This document shows positions 33,767 through 42,351 of a stretch of 64,000 nucleotides of DNA, in pieces. Position numbers and translations under genes: made by a program. How positions within the stretch are numbered: position 1 is the stretch's first letter; the number at the start of each line of letters is the position of its first letter. The notes under the pieces are model-generated. The model saw only the letters and a program-made list of their open reading frames with translations, made no database searches and was not told the origin of the DNA. Source of the DNA: Ruminococcus albus AD2013 (GTDB taxonomy: Bacteria; Bacillota; Clostridia; Oscillospirales; Ruminococcaceae); contig NZ_JAGS01000001.1 in NCBI RefSeq assembly GCF_000526775.1, forward strand, positions 744,001-808,000, given 5' to 3'.

Positions 33767-34300
33767 ATGGAATTCCAGAATCTTATCGAATCAAGAAGAA
33801 GCGTGCGAAAGTATGCAGACAAAGAAGTCACCCGTGAGCAGATTGAGGACATCATCAGGGCAGCTCAGGAAGCTCCCTCATGGAAAAATCAGCAGACATC
33901 AAAGTACTATTGTGTTCTTTCCAAAGAAAAGCGTGAGGAGATAAGGACTACCTGCTTTCCTTCATTCAATGAGCAGAGAAGTTTGAATGCAGCGCTGATA
34001 GTTACAGCTTATGAAAAAAACAATGTTGGCTTTGATGATAACGGTCAGCCTATCAACGAACTGGGCAATGGCTGGGGCTGTTATGACCTCGGTCTTCAGA
34101 ATATGATATTCATGCTAAAAGCAAGGGAACTTGGTCTTGATACTCTTGTTATGGGTATCCGTGACGGGCAGAAGCTTCGTGCCGCACTTAATATCCCCGA
34201 AAATGAGGAGATAGGTGCTGTTCTTGCACTTGGTTATGCCGATGAAGAACCTAAAAAGCCCAGACGCCGTGAGCTTTCGGATATTGCGAAAATATTCTGA
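33767..34300 (+). CDS. Nitroreductase family flavoprotein
   Basis: FMN-dependent NAD(P)H oxidoreductase, 177 aa from the ATG at 33767. AAGGAG lies 9 nt upstream; an in-frame TTG at 33758 overlaps that site and is rejected. The FMN-binding N-terminus is typical, LIESRRSVRKYADKEVTREQIEDI, followed by AAQEAPSWKNQQTSKYYCV and, near the C-terminus, LGYADEEPKKPRRRELSDI. The WGCYDLGLQNMIFMLKARELGL helix is also characteristic. Substrate is unknown; members reduce nitroaromatics, quinones or flavins. Monocistronic with a clear terminator. Confidence 0.92.
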   Translation: MEFQNLIESRRSVRKYADKEVTREQIEDIIRAAQEAPSWKNQQTSKYYCVLSKEKREEIRTTCFPSFNEQRSLNAALIVTAYEKNNVGFDDNGQPINELGNGWGCYDLGLQNMIFMLKARELGLDTLVMGIRDGQKLRAALNIPENEEIGAVLALGYADEEPKKPRRRELSDIAKIF

Positions 34301-34317
34301 TATAATACTGTTTTATA

Positions 34318-34350
34318 AAGTCGGAGGAATTGCTTTCTCCGACTTTTCTT
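34318..34350 (+). terminator. Terminator after the nitroreductase gene
   Basis: AAGTCGGAG, 10-nt loop, CTCCGACTT, then TTCTT. Confidence 0.85.
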
Positions 34351-34384
34351 ATCTGAAAATCAGGTGAAGATTTGGTAAAAACAG

Positions 34385-34413
34385 TTGCAAACAATGCCGG
34401 AATGTGGTATACT
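34385..34413 (+). promoter_or_regulatory. Sigma-A promoter of the wall-binding-repeat gene
   Basis: TTGCAA, 17 bp, TATACT, 36 bp before the ATG. Confidence 0.65.
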
Positions 34414-34449
34414 AACTAAGTGAATTCTTAAAGAAAGGAATAAGTACGA

Positions 34450-36705
34450 ATGAGTACCAAAGGCTTGGAAAAGGGATATGTGCGTGATAAGACACGTGTT
34501 ATAGCACAGCGCAGAAATACCGCTAATATGATCTCTGCTCTGATTTGTACTGCGGCAGTGGGCGTTGTTTTTTCAGGACATCTAATATATCAGTCTTATT
34601 ACTCTGCCGGCTGGCATACTCATTCCGAAGGAACTTATTATATCTCTCCAGAAACCAATGATCGCGTAACAGGCTACCAGATAATCGATAATACCTGTTA
34701 TCTTTTTGATGATGATGGTATCATTCTTCCTCCGGGCTGGCATGATTTCCGAGGTGATACTTACTATCTCGGCGAAGATGGTGTGATCCAGCGCGGCACA
34801 GTTGAGATCGACGGTGAAAAGTATTACCTTTCCACTGAATCAGGTATTTTCAGAACAGGTCTTGTGGATATAAACGGAAATGAATATTATTTCGACGATC
34901 ATGGTTTCCCGGGAACAGGTTTTTCGGAGAATTCTTATTTTGATGAAAACGGAAAACAGCGCCGTGGCTGGGTAAATGTCGGCGGTGTTCAATATTATTT
35001 CAAGAACGACGGCAAGATGGCTGTGGGCTTTTATGAGATCGAAGGTAATGTATATTATTTCGATGAAGAAGGAAAAATGGCTGCCGACTGGAAAGTAATC
35101 GATGGCAAGCGCTATCTTTTCAATGAGGACGGCGTACTTCATCACGGCTGGATAAAAAAGGATGGAAAATATTTCTATGCTGATGATGAAACGGGTGCCT
35201 GTGTTACAGGTTTCTATAAGATCGATGGCAAGACCTATTATTTCGATACTCGTGGCGAAATGGTCAAAAACTGGAAAAAAATCGATGGCAAGTCCTATCA
35301 TTTTTCCTCAGACGGTGTAATGACCGTCGGCTGGTATGAGGAGAAAAATAACAAGTATTATTTTTCAGAAAAAGGTGAGGCGGCAAAGGGCTTCAACAAG
35401 ATAGGCGAAGACTATTTCTATTTTGACGATGAATTCAAGATGCGTTCGGGCTGGCAGAAGATAAACGGTTCAAGGTATTATTTCGGACGCGGCGGCGTTG
35501 TTGCAAGTGGCTGGACAGAACTGGCAAGCGGTGATATAAACCCTATCACTTATGAACCCATCATGCTGAAGTACTACTTCTATCCCAAAACTCATGATGC
35601 GGCTTACGGCTGGGCTTCTATCGGTAAAGCTTCGGCAGATGTCAAGCTTTTCAAGAAAGATATGTCAGATATACACAAGTTTGCTAATCTTTCTGATGAA
35701 AAAAGAGCTTCTCTCACTTATGATGAGATATCAAGAATAAATGAACTTGATCAAAAGTATAAAGATAATACCATAGAAAAATTCCAGAAAGATGTCTACG
35801 ATAAATTTGGCAGTGATGTTCTTGGAAATTACTATTTTTACAGCGATAATTCCCTTGCCTATGGGTGGATAACTGTTGGTGATTACCGTTTCCATTTTGA
35901 TGAGGAAACAGGCAAGAAGACCCTGGGTTGGGCAACGATAGACGGCAAGCGATATTACTTCGGTGAAACGGGTGCTGCCTGCACCGGTGAATTCAGCGGT
36001 AACGAAGAGAACTATGTTTTCTCATCTGATGGTGTACTTTCTGATGGCATCGTCAAGCTGGACGGTCAGATAAAGTACAAAAAGGGAAGCGAAGAGTGGC
36101 TGACCGAAAGTTTCCATACTGAGGAGAACAAAACATATTATTTCGATGAGAACGGAAATGCAGCCATCGGATGGAATGATATTGACGGCAAACGCTATTT
36201 CTTTAATGATGAAGGCGTTATGCATATTGGTGTATATAACGATGATGGTACTATTTATTATCTCGGCAGGAACGGCATTGAAGAAAATAAGTGGGTAACT
36301 GTTGAGAATGGCAAGACCTACTATTTCGGAAATGACGGTAAAGCATATAAAGGATGGAAAACTTTGAACGGCACTGAGTTCTACTTCGGTGATGACGGCA
36401 CTTTACAGGAGGGTTGGACGACCATCGAGGATAAGCGTTACTATCTCGAACATGGTGTTATGCTGAGAGGTCCTATCACAGTCGGAAACGATATGTACAA
36501 TCTTGGTGAGAACGGATATGTCACCGAGGGCTGGCTTACCTGGAGCGGCGAAAAGTACTATAACCTCAAAGGCGGCGTAGTTGCTGTCGGTTGGCAGGAG
36601 ATAGACGGCAAACAGTATTACTTTGACTGGCAGGGAATACTGGTTACAGATACCGTTATTGATGGCATTCCAGTTGGTTCTGACGGCGTAGCAGTTATTG
36701 AATAA
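34450..36705 (+). CDS. Cell-wall/glucan-binding-repeat surface protein without catalytic domain
   Basis: 751 aa. A basic N-terminus and one hydrophobic segment (about 25-47) act as signal or anchor. The rest is a long array of aromatic CW-binding-type repeats of about 20 residues with the core G-W-x-x-I-D-G-K-x-Y-Y-F-x-x-x-G-x-M, more than twenty copies, as in glucan-binding proteins, toxins and choline-binding proteins. The array is interrupted at about residues 357-462 by a lower-similarity, mostly helical insert (KRASLTYDEISRINELDQKY). No hydrolase, dockerin or sortase motif is seen. It probably binds wall polymer or extracellular polysaccharide. Ligand unknown. Monocistronic, with promoter and terminator. 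Confidence 0.85.
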   Translation: MSTKGLEKGYVRDKTRVIAQRRNTANMISALICTAAVGVVFSGHLIYQSYYSAGWHTHSEGTYYISPETNDRVTGYQIIDNTCYLFDDDGIILPPGWHDFRGDTYYLGEDGVIQRGTVEIDGEKYYLSTESGIFRTGLVDINGNEYYFDDHGFPGTGFSENSYFDENGKQRRGWVNVGGVQYYFKNDGKMAVGFYEIEGNVYYFDEEGKMAADWKVIDGKRYLFNEDGVLHHGWIKKDGKYFYADDETGACVTGFYKIDGKTYYFDTRGEMVKNWKKIDGKSYHFSSDGVMTVGWYEEKNNKYYFSEKGEAAKGFNKIGEDYFYFDDEFKMRSGWQKINGSRYYFGRGGVVASGWTELASGDINPITYEPIMLKYYFYPKTHDAAYGWASIGKASADVKLFKKDMSDIHKFANLSDEKRASLTYDEISRINELDQKYKDNTIEKFQKDVYDKFGSDVLGNYYFYSDNSLAYGWITVGDYRFHFDEETGKKTLGWATIDGKRYYFGETGAACTGEFSGNEENYVFSSDGVLSDGIVKLDGQIKYKKGSEEWLTESFHTEENKTYYFDENGNAAIGWNDIDGKRYFFNDEGVMHIGVYNDDGTIYYLGRNGIEENKWVTVENGKTYYFGNDGKAYKGWKTLNGTEFYFGDDGTLQEGWTTIEDKRYYLEHGVMLRGPITVGNDMYNLGENGYVTEGWLTWSGEKYYNLKGGVVAVGWQEIDGKQYYFDWQGILVTDTVIDGIPVGSDGVAVIE

Positions 36706-36707
36706 CC

Positions 36708-36740
36708 AAACAGCTCACGAGTTTATCGTGAGCTGTTTTT
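36708..36740 (+). terminator. Terminator after the wall-binding-repeat gene
   Basis: AAACAGCTCACGA, short loop, TCGTGAGCTGTTT followed by T. Confidence 0.92.
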
Positions 36741-36759
36741 ATTATGACAGAGGTACCGA

Positions 36760-36789
36760 AAAAAACAGACCCGCATATTACGGGTCTGT
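36760..36789 (-). terminator. Terminator of the marR/Cys-rich operon
   Basis: Minus strand CAGACCCG, 7-nt loop, CGGGTCTG, then TTTTTTT. Confidence 0.88.
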
Positions 36790-36796
36790 AATACTA

Positions 36797-36994
36797 TCAG
36801 TTCTGTTTTCTGACTATCGCGTATTCATCGTCAAGCCTGTAATAAGGGCAAGCATAGTGAGGTTCGTTGAAAAGCCTGTACATCTCGTCCTCGTCAAGGT
36901 TGATCTCACATGAATAACATTCCAGTTCTTCGTCATATACATTGTTAACACAACTATCGCACGAAGTGAAACCGGGCTTTTTCTTCTTGTTCAT
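36797..36994 (-). CDS. Small Cys-rich protein (DUF6472-like)
   Basis: 65 aa with cysteines arranged SCDSCVNNVYDEELECYSCEIN and later ACPYYRLDDEYAIVRKQ (the first cited by its C-x2-C, C-x2-C pattern). This pattern recalls the small Clostridial DUF6472 proteins, from memory. Two CxxC pairs could bind zinc or iron. Its ATG overlaps the marR stop by 4 nt (ATGA), so it is translated by coupling with the regulator, and the operon ends at the terminator 36760-36789. Role unknown; a redox or metal link to the MarR protein is speculation. Confidence 0.75.
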   Translation of the reverse strand: MNKKKKPGFTSCDSCVNNVYDEELECYSCEINLDEDEMYRLFNEPHYACPYYRLDDEYAIVRKQN

Positions 36995-37437
36995 ATATCC
37001 ATCACCTGTTTAAGTACCTCGTTTACCTGCACCAGTGCATTGTAGAGCTTCCCCATATCTTCATCGGATACCTCCGAGAAAAGCTGAAGCAGATCTTCAC
37101 GGATATCTGTTTTCATCTTTATCAGAAAACTCTCGGCTTTTTCGGTAAGTGATATGTTAACAACACGTCTGTTATCGGGCTGATGTGTCCTCTCGATGAA
37201 CCCCATATCCACAAGCTGAGCCACTGCACGGGTAGCCTGTTCGTTTGAGGTATTGATCTTTGAAGCCAGCTGAGACATATTCATCTGTCCGCATACCGAC
37301 AGCGACAGAAGAACTATCTGCTGAGTACGTGTAACATGATATTTCTTCTGGTCGAATGTATCGAATACCAGCTTACGGCTCAAAGGGTATATTTCGTAAA
37401 ACTGCATAATACAGCCTGTTCTGATCTCATTGTTCAT
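36991..37437 (-). CDS. MarR-family transcriptional regulator
   Basis: 148 aa from the ATG at 37437, preceded by GGGAGG at 8 nt; a longer reading to 37533 would run through the promoter. Winged helix-turn-helix: TRTQQIVLLSLSVCGQMNMSQLASKINTSNEQATRAVAQLVDMGFIERTHQPDNRRVVNISLTEKAE is at about residues 37-103, with the wing DNRR. MarR proteins bind as dimers to palindromes and respond to small molecules or oxidants. It has no divergent transporter next to it; the coupled gene encodes a Cys-rich protein. Autoregulation is likely from the palindrome just downstream of its promoter. Confidence 0.92.
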   Translation of the reverse strand: MNNEIRTGCIMQFYEIYPLSRKLVFDTFDQKKYHVTRTQQIVLLSLSVCGQMNMSQLASKINTSNEQATRAVAQLVDMGFIERTHQPDNRRVVNISLTEKAESFLIKMKTDIREDLLQLFSEVSDEDMGKLYNALVQVNEVLKQVMDI

Positions 37438-37474
37438 TGATGTATCCTCCCGAATCTTTTTTGTTCTTATCCAA

Positions 37475-37540
37475 CACCTTATTTTGAAAATTTTGGAAGG
37501 TGCTGTCATTATTATACTATACAAGAGGAACATTTGTCAA
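37475..37540 (-). promoter_or_regulatory. Promoter and candidate MarR operator of the marR operon
   Basis: Minus strand TTGACA (37535-37540), 18 bp, TATAAT (37511-37516). Just downstream, at the expected transcription start, is an inverted repeat CACCTT (37475-37480) / AAGGTG (37497-37502) with a second AT-rich symmetry (AAAATTTT) between the arms. A MarR dimer bound there would block its own transcription. Confidence 0.6.
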
Positions 37541-37602
37541 TGTACTATGTTTATCAATATTTGATTTTGCTAAACTGTATTTTTGTTAAACATTGTGTTT
37601 TG

Positions 37603-38070
37603 TCATTGAAGATAATCTTCAAGTATGCTTATATCCACACAGCCGGATGTCACATCATATATTATCATACCGCGGGTGACATTATCCGTATCGTTAACAA
37701 TATAGTCTTTAGTTCTGCTGTTTTCAAACTCAAAAGTTATGTGAATATAGTAGCCCAAGCGCCATGATGCTTCTTTTCGTCTGAGTTCAACGCCTTCAAA
37801 GGCTTTTGCTATTTTTTTGATATCTTCTTTTTCGGTGATATCGATGCCTTCTCCTGTTCTTCCGTTGAATAAATGCACTGATCGTATTTGTTCTGAAGGT
37901 ACATCAAGCATTTTAAAAGGCATGAAGAACCATAGTGCTCCACCGCAAAGCAGTATATTTACTGTGCATAATACGACTGTAAAGATCTTTTTGTGTTTTT
38001 TGATAATAAGGACGGTCAGCACTGCGATGACAAGAACAGATATCAAAGCTATAAAAATCAGTATATTCAT
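37603..38070 (-). CDS. Membrane-anchored protein, unknown
   Basis: 155 aa. Two N-terminal membrane helices (about 2-23 and 29-50), then a soluble domain of about 100 residues containing DVPSEQIRSVHLFNGRTGEGIDITEKEDI and a strand-rich end. AGAGGTG is correctly spaced before the ATG. No family recognised. It lies downstream of the VWA lipoprotein after a 93-bp gap that contains a hairpin at about 38118-38145, and so may or may not be part of the sigma-controlled operon upstream. Confidence 0.7.
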   Translation of the reverse strand: MNILIFIALISVLVIAVLTVLIIKKHKKIFTVVLCTVNILLCGGALWFFMPFKMLDVPSEQIRSVHLFNGRTGEGIDITEKEDIKKIAKAFEGVELRRKEASWRLGYYIHITFEFENSRTKDYIVNDTDNVTRGMIIYDVTSGCVDISILEDYLQ

Positions 38071-38117
38071 ATTTTCACCTCTTTGAAAAACTATTGCTTT
38101 TTATGATTTCAGAAGCA

Positions 38118-38145
38118 GAGCACCCGATGATATTATCAGGTGCTC
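38118..38145 (-). terminator. Hairpin after the VWA gene, possible weak terminator
   Basis: GAGCACCTGAT / ATCGGGTGCTC, 11 bp with one G-U pair. The downstream sequence is not a T-run (TGCTTCTG), so it may attenuate or protect mRNA ends and not terminate fully. Confidence 0.4.
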
Positions 38146-38163
38146 CTTAAATCAAAATATTAT

Positions 38164-39837
38164 TTACTGCTGACTGTTTGCTGTATAATTCTCATAATCC
38201 TCTTCGTAGATCGCGATCATCTTCAGAAGTTCTTCTGCGTCAAGATGCAGACCCTTTGCATAATCTCTGATCTCAGCCATTGTGAATTTGTCCTCGGAGT
38301 TGCCAAGTGTCTTTGCGAACATTGCTGCAGCACAAGCGAGCTTCATGTTTTCGCTCATTTCTTCCTTGCTTACGTAGCTTGCCAGCTTTACAGCCTTATC
38401 GATAAGTTTGCTTTCGTCTTCGTCCTTCTCTTTGTACCTTACCGAGACTGTCAGAAGCTCCTTATCAAGGTCGGTCTCATCGATCTTTTCGGGGGCGGGG
38501 TACTCAACATCGTCCTGATATTTGAGAGTGCGTTTGCTGTCATCGCTGTCAGCCTTTTCATCGGTCATGATAATCTCATAAAGAGCTGTTACCTGCTGTG
38601 CCGCACCGACATCGCCTGCGTCCTTGGTGTCGTCTTCAAAATCCTGATCTTCAAGAAGTCTGTTCTCATAGCCTACAAGTCTGTAGTAAGCAACATTTGC
38701 AGGATTGAACTCTACCTGTATCTTAGCGTCCTTAGCCACTGTGAACATAGTGCCGCTCATTTCGGTAACAAGTACTCTTTCAGCTTCTTCAACGCTGTCG
38801 ATATAAGCATAGTTGCCGTTTCCGTTGTCAGCCAGAGCTTCAAGCCTGTTATCCTTGTAGTTGCCCATGCCGAATCCCAGTACGGAGAGGAATACTCCCT
38901 TATCTCGCTTTTCCTCGATAAGTGCTTTCAGTTCTTCTTCGGAAGAAAGACCAACATTGAGGTCGCCGTCAGTAGCAAGGATAACCCTGTTGTTACCGCC
39001 CTTGATGAAGTACTTCTCAGCAAGCTCATAAGCAGTGTTTATGCCTGCTGCGCCAGCTGTTGAGCCGCCTGCTGACAGACCTGCCAGAGTTGAAGCAATG
39101 GTCTCGTAGTTTGCTCCGCTTTCTCCCTCAAGTTCGATGGTATCTCTGCCTGCGTAGGTAACTATGGATATCCTGTCGTTCTCACCAAGATTTTCAGCCA
39201 GCATTGCAAATGCCTGTGTAACGAGAGGAAGTTTGTTTTCATCAGCCATAGAACCGCTGACATCGATCAGGAAAACGATGTTTGAATCAATATCCTGAAC
39301 ATCGATATCCTTAGCCTGCAAGCCTATCTGCATAAGCTTTGCATCACTGTTCCAGGGGCAGTCGGAAAGTTCGGTGTTTATGGCTATCTTGTCGTCGCCG
39401 TCGGGATAGTTGTATTCGTAGTTGAAGTAGTTTATAAATTCCTCAGCCCTGACTGCATTAGGGTCGATAGCCTGTCTGTTCTCCAGCATACGTCTTACGT
39501 TAGTGAACGAAGCTGTATCAACATCGGTTGAAAATGTTGAAAGCGGATGTTCGGCAACGCTTAGGAAGGAGTTTTCAGCATAGTAGTTGTATTCTTCTGT
39601 GTTGATATCTATTTCCGCGTTTTCTGAATAATGGTTTTCAAAGTCATTGTTCTCACTTGTTTTGTTTTCTTCATCTGGACGAACAGTACCTCCGTTATCC
39701 ATAATAAAATCATTACTCTTTTCGCTTTTTTTCATACCTGATGCATTTTTGTTGCCGCCTCCGCAGCCTGTCATCATTCCTGTTGCCATTATAAGCGAAA
39801 GTACCATCGCTGTTATCTTTTTAGTATTCTCTTTCAT
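38164..39837 (-). CDS. VWA-domain lipoprotein (YfbK type)
   Basis: 557 aa. The lipobox MATGMMTGC is followed by a Lys/Asn/Glu-rich linker. A YfbK-type N-terminal domain (STFSTDVDTASFTNVRRML) occupies about 95-165, a VWA domain about 185-360 with an intact MIDAS (FLIDVSGSMADENK, the Thr in AGGSTAGA and the Asp in LATDGDLN), and a DUF3520-like C-terminal region follows. It binds divalent metal and probably a protein ligand on the outer membrane face. The gene lies in an operon after an ECF sigma, its anti-sigma and a lipoprotein, suggesting an envelope-stress or surface function. Confidence 0.9.
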   Translation of the reverse strand: MKENTKKITAMVLSLIMATGMMTGCGGGNKNASGMKKSEKSNDFIMDNGGTVRPDEENKTSENNDFENHYSENAEIDINTEEYNYYAENSFLSVAEHPLSTFSTDVDTASFTNVRRMLENRQAIDPNAVRAEEFINYFNYEYNYPDGDDKIAINTELSDCPWNSDAKLMQIGLQAKDIDVQDIDSNIVFLIDVSGSMADENKLPLVTQAFAMLAENLGENDRISIVTYAGRDTIELEGESGANYETIASTLAGLSAGGSTAGAAGINTAYELAEKYFIKGGNNRVILATDGDLNVGLSSEEELKALIEEKRDKGVFLSVLGFGMGNYKDNRLEALADNGNGNYAYIDSVEEAERVLVTEMSGTMFTVAKDAKIQVEFNPANVAYYRLVGYENRLLEDQDFEDDTKDAGDVGAAQQVTALYEIIMTDEKADSDDSKRTLKYQDDVEYPAPEKIDETDLDKELLTVSVRYKEKDEDESKLIDKAVKLASYVSKEEMSENMKLACAAAMFAKTLGNSEDKFTMAEIRDYAKGLHLDAEELLKMIAIYEEDYENYTANSQQ

Positions 39838-39870
39838 AGTTATCTTCCTTTCTGTATGTGGATCGAATAA

Positions 39871-40563
39871 TTAATCAATAATGGTCTCAGTTGCAATATC
39901 GTCTGTTATTTCATCTGTGCCATTATCGACAGGTTCAGCATACTGAACTGCATCTACCAAATCGGGTATAAGGTCGATAGGAAATTCGTAGTACGGAGTC
40001 TCTCTGTACTCGTCATTCTCATCAAAGTAGTTGATATTGAATATGAAACTGTTTTCATACCCTATCAGTGTTACGCCCGAGCCGTCTATCATAGTATCGC
40101 CGACTCTGAACGTCTTAGCACCCTCGAATTTCATGTGAGTCATAAAGCCCTCAGTCTCTAAACTGTTCAGCTGTTCAACTGATACTGCCAGGTCAAGAGT
40201 TTTTTCCTCCGTACCGGGGGTTGCCATTCCTTTGAGGATTATCCTCGCACCCTCCAGACGGTTGTCCCAACTCTGACGAATATGACCATTGTTGTACATC
40301 TCAAATCCGAATGCACCGTCACCTATGATATAGTTGTAATACTGATCAAAGTCGTAGTCGTCTATATCGATAGTTTCCTCGGATGTCGTTTCTTCTGCGG
40401 TCGTTTCGTCATCGGTTGGATATTCACTAGTGCAGGATTCCTCTGTAACTTCGTCGATCTTTTCCACAGGTGCTGCTGTCTCTCTCTTTTCTTCTACCTT
40501 GCCGCAGCCTGTCAGCATCAAAAGTGCCAGTGCTATTACAGCATATCTTTTTGTTATTTTCAT
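39871..40563 (-). CDS. Lipoprotein, unknown
   Basis: 230 aa from the ATG at 40563, set by AAGGAGG at 8 nt; a longer reading to 40617 overlaps the anti-sigma gene and has no site. Signal peptide with lipobox LLMLTGC, then a Thr/Glu-rich linker of about 50 residues and a compact globular domain (about 75-210) that includes DNRLEGARIILKGMATPG and FRVGDTMIDGSGVTLIGY. No family recognised. It is the third gene of the ECF sigma operon and could be part of the stress-sensing or response module. Confidence 0.75.
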   Translation of the reverse strand: MKITKRYAVIALALLMLTGCGKVEEKRETAAPVEKIDEVTEESCTSEYPTDDETTAEETTSEETIDIDDYDFDQYYNYIIGDGAFGFEMYNNGHIRQSWDNRLEGARIILKGMATPGTEEKTLDLAVSVEQLNSLETEGFMTHMKFEGAKTFRVGDTMIDGSGVTLIGYENSFIFNINYFDENDEYRETPYYEFPIDLIPDLVDAVQYAEPVDNGTDEITDDIATETIID

Positions 40564-40576
40564 CGTAACTGCCTCC

Positions 40577-41512
40577 TTATGCATTGTTCCACTCACGCAA
40601 AAAGCTTTCCAGGTCAAGACTTGGTGAGTACTTCATTCTGTCAAAATAATAATCGTTCACGTTAAGATTATCCTTTTCAAGATCTTCCGCACCATTGCTG
40701 AGAGTTTTCCAGCCGTTCTGGAACACAGCACCGCCATCAATGGTTATCTCTATCTGCGGGGCATTCTCGAATACTATGCTGTAATTGTCCTCACCTGTGC
40801 GCTTGAGCGGCAGCAGGTACTCTCTGTTCTCCTGCAGGATATACGGTGTACTGCTGTTCAGGACTATCTCCGATACGACATATTCGCCGTCTTTGTCATA
40901 CATCGAATTGACCTGTAAAACATATGTTGCTCCGTTTTCTGCTGAAAGCTCTGCATCGATGACCGTTACATCTGCAAAGCAGTCAGTCGATTTAAACACC
41001 TTGTCTTCTACGAAATACTCATCGCCCTGCGGAACATAGTCTGCCATGTATGCTACCGTATCGGTAGAATTAAATCGCAGTTGTTCGTATCTGATGGTAG
41101 ATGTTGCAGCGTCTTCTGCCGCTTCATTTTGCGCTGTTTCACCTGACTGAGCATTATTTGCTTTGTTATCCGTTTTGTTATCGGTCATGTCAGAGTTTTT
41201 ATTTTTTGATGACGTATCATCTTTTCTGTCGGGGCGTGAGAGCGGAATATTATCCATTGCGGTCTTTGTCTTCTTGGATTCATTTAGTATATTTACTCCC
41301 GCAAATACAACTATGAACGCTGCCGCAACTGCTGCTATCTTCATGTATCCGCCCGAACGCTTTATCTGATCTCTGTTTTCTGTGTAAGTTGTCTCTGCCT
41401 TTGTTTCTGTTTCTTTTTTGTCTATCTCCTCAGATATCCTGTTCCACAGCTTATCCATATCGGGTGCAGTATCCTGGATATGCTGTGTGTATTCTTCTTT
41501 TAAGTTAGCCAT
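40577..41512 (-). CDS. Membrane anti-sigma factor (non-zinc type)
   Basis: 311 aa. A cytoplasmic N-terminal segment of about 55 residues (TAPDMDKLWNRISEEIDKK) resembles anti-sigma factor N-termini. A membrane helix at about 58-76 (MKIAAVAAAFIVVFAGVNIL) is followed by a charged linker and an extracytoplasmic sensory domain. No zinc CxxC motif is seen, unlike the anti-sigma at 10050. The start overlaps the sigma gene by 8 nt and follows GGAGG. Assigned as anti-sigma by position and topology. Confidence 0.82.
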   Translation of the reverse strand: MANLKEEYTQHIQDTAPDMDKLWNRISEEIDKKETETKAETTYTENRDQIKRSGGYMKIAAVAAAFIVVFAGVNILNESKKTKTAMDNIPLSRPDRKDDTSSKNKNSDMTDNKTDNKANNAQSGETAQNEAAEDAATSTIRYEQLRFNSTDTVAYMADYVPQGDEYFVEDKVFKSTDCFADVTVIDAELSAENGATYVLQVNSMYDKDGEYVVSEIVLNSSTPYILQENREYLLPLKRTGEDNYSIVFENAPQIEITIDGGAVFQNGWKTLSNGAEDLEKDNLNVNDYYFDRMKYSPSLDLESFLREWNNA

Positions 41513-42071
41513 AAATACTGCCCTCCTTTACTGTCTTTTTCAGCTTGTTCAAAGCCTGTCTGTATTTCCATGCAACAGTGCCGAGAGGTATACCCAGCGT
41601 TTCACTTATCTCCTTAAAGGTCATATCAAGACCTGCGCGGAGGTTGATGATCTCTCTTTCTGCTTCGTTCAGAGTGTCCAGCGCCTGCTTGAAAGCAATG
41701 CCGCTTTCTACCTGAACATCAGTAGGATCTTCGGGGTCTGCCTGTTCCTCGGTGTAAATGCCGTCATCGTCTATCGTGTATTCCTCGCGTTTTCTTTTTC
41801 TCAGGAAATCGATAGCCATATTTCTAGCCATCACCGTAATGTAGCGCTTGTGTCCCGTTCCGGAACGGTACTGCGCAGCTGTCTCCCACAGTCTTAAAAA
41901 CATATCGCTCGTCAGGTCCTCAGCGTCCTGGGGACTTTTCACCACTGCAAGCATTTGTTGATATATCAGCTTGCCGTAGCATGAGTAGATGTCTTTAAGT
42001 CCGCTCTTGTCTTTACCGAGTATCCGTTGGATACACAGGTCGAACTCCTTGTCGGTCAAATCTATCATCAC
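41505..42071 (-). CDS. ECF-type RNA polymerase sigma factor
   Basis: 188 aa. Region 2 (about 15-85) has SPQDAEDLTSDMFLRLWE and KRYITVMARNMAIDFLRKRKR. Region 4 (about 125-180) has LDTLNEAEREIINLRAGLDMTFKEISETLGIPLGTVAWKYRQALNKLKK. The linker between is long and acidic (DDDGIYTEEQADPEDPTDVQ). The start is GTG at 42071 or ATG at 42068; both are close to AAGGG and I cannot decide. The anti-sigma follows with an 8-nt overlap. The 5' leader is long, about 110 nt. Confidence 0.93.
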   Translation of the reverse strand: MMIDLTDKEFDLCIQRILGKDKSGLKDIYSCYGKLIYQQMLAVVKSPQDAEDLTSDMFLRLWETAAQYRSGTGHKRYITVMARNMAIDFLRKRKREEYTIDDDGIYTEEQADPEDPTDVQVESGIAFKQALDTLNEAEREIINLRAGLDMTFKEISETLGIPLGTVAWKYRQALNKLKKTVKEGSIYG

Positions 42072-42189
42072 CCTTCGACATAATATATACGTTTGGTCAT
42101 ATGAATATTTTTGGTGTGATATTGAACAAACTTTGCGCTTAAAATTTATGCAATATCACGATAATGAATATAGACATAATTCGATAATA

Positions 42190-42218
42190 ATTATAACACG
42201 GATCTTATCAAAAGTAAA
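42190..42218 (-). promoter_or_regulatory. Promoter of the second ECF sigma operon
   Basis: Minus strand TTTACT, 17 bp, TATAAT. It looks like a sigma-A promoter; I did not find an ECF-type AAC-N16-CGT pair. Confidence 0.6.
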
Positions 42219-42272
42219 GATATTTAGCTGTTAATAATTAAAAAACGTGTCTTATCAGTTCTTGTATAACAA

Positions 42273-42312
42273 CAAAAAGACCGCACCGGAACAATTAATG
42301 TTCGGTGCGATC
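42273..42312 (-). terminator. Terminator after metE
   Basis: Minus strand GATCGCACCG, loop, CGGTGCGGTC with one G-U pair, extended by AACA/TGTT, then TTTTTG. Confidence 0.88.
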
Positions 42313-42351
42313 CTTTTAATATATCGGAAGATCAAACGAGGATATCCGTTA

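Noticed and set aside
34450..36705. Tandem DNA repeat array or CRISPR-like structure
   Set aside because: The periodicity is at protein level, with divergent DNA and no constant repeat or spacer. It codes for wall-binding repeats.
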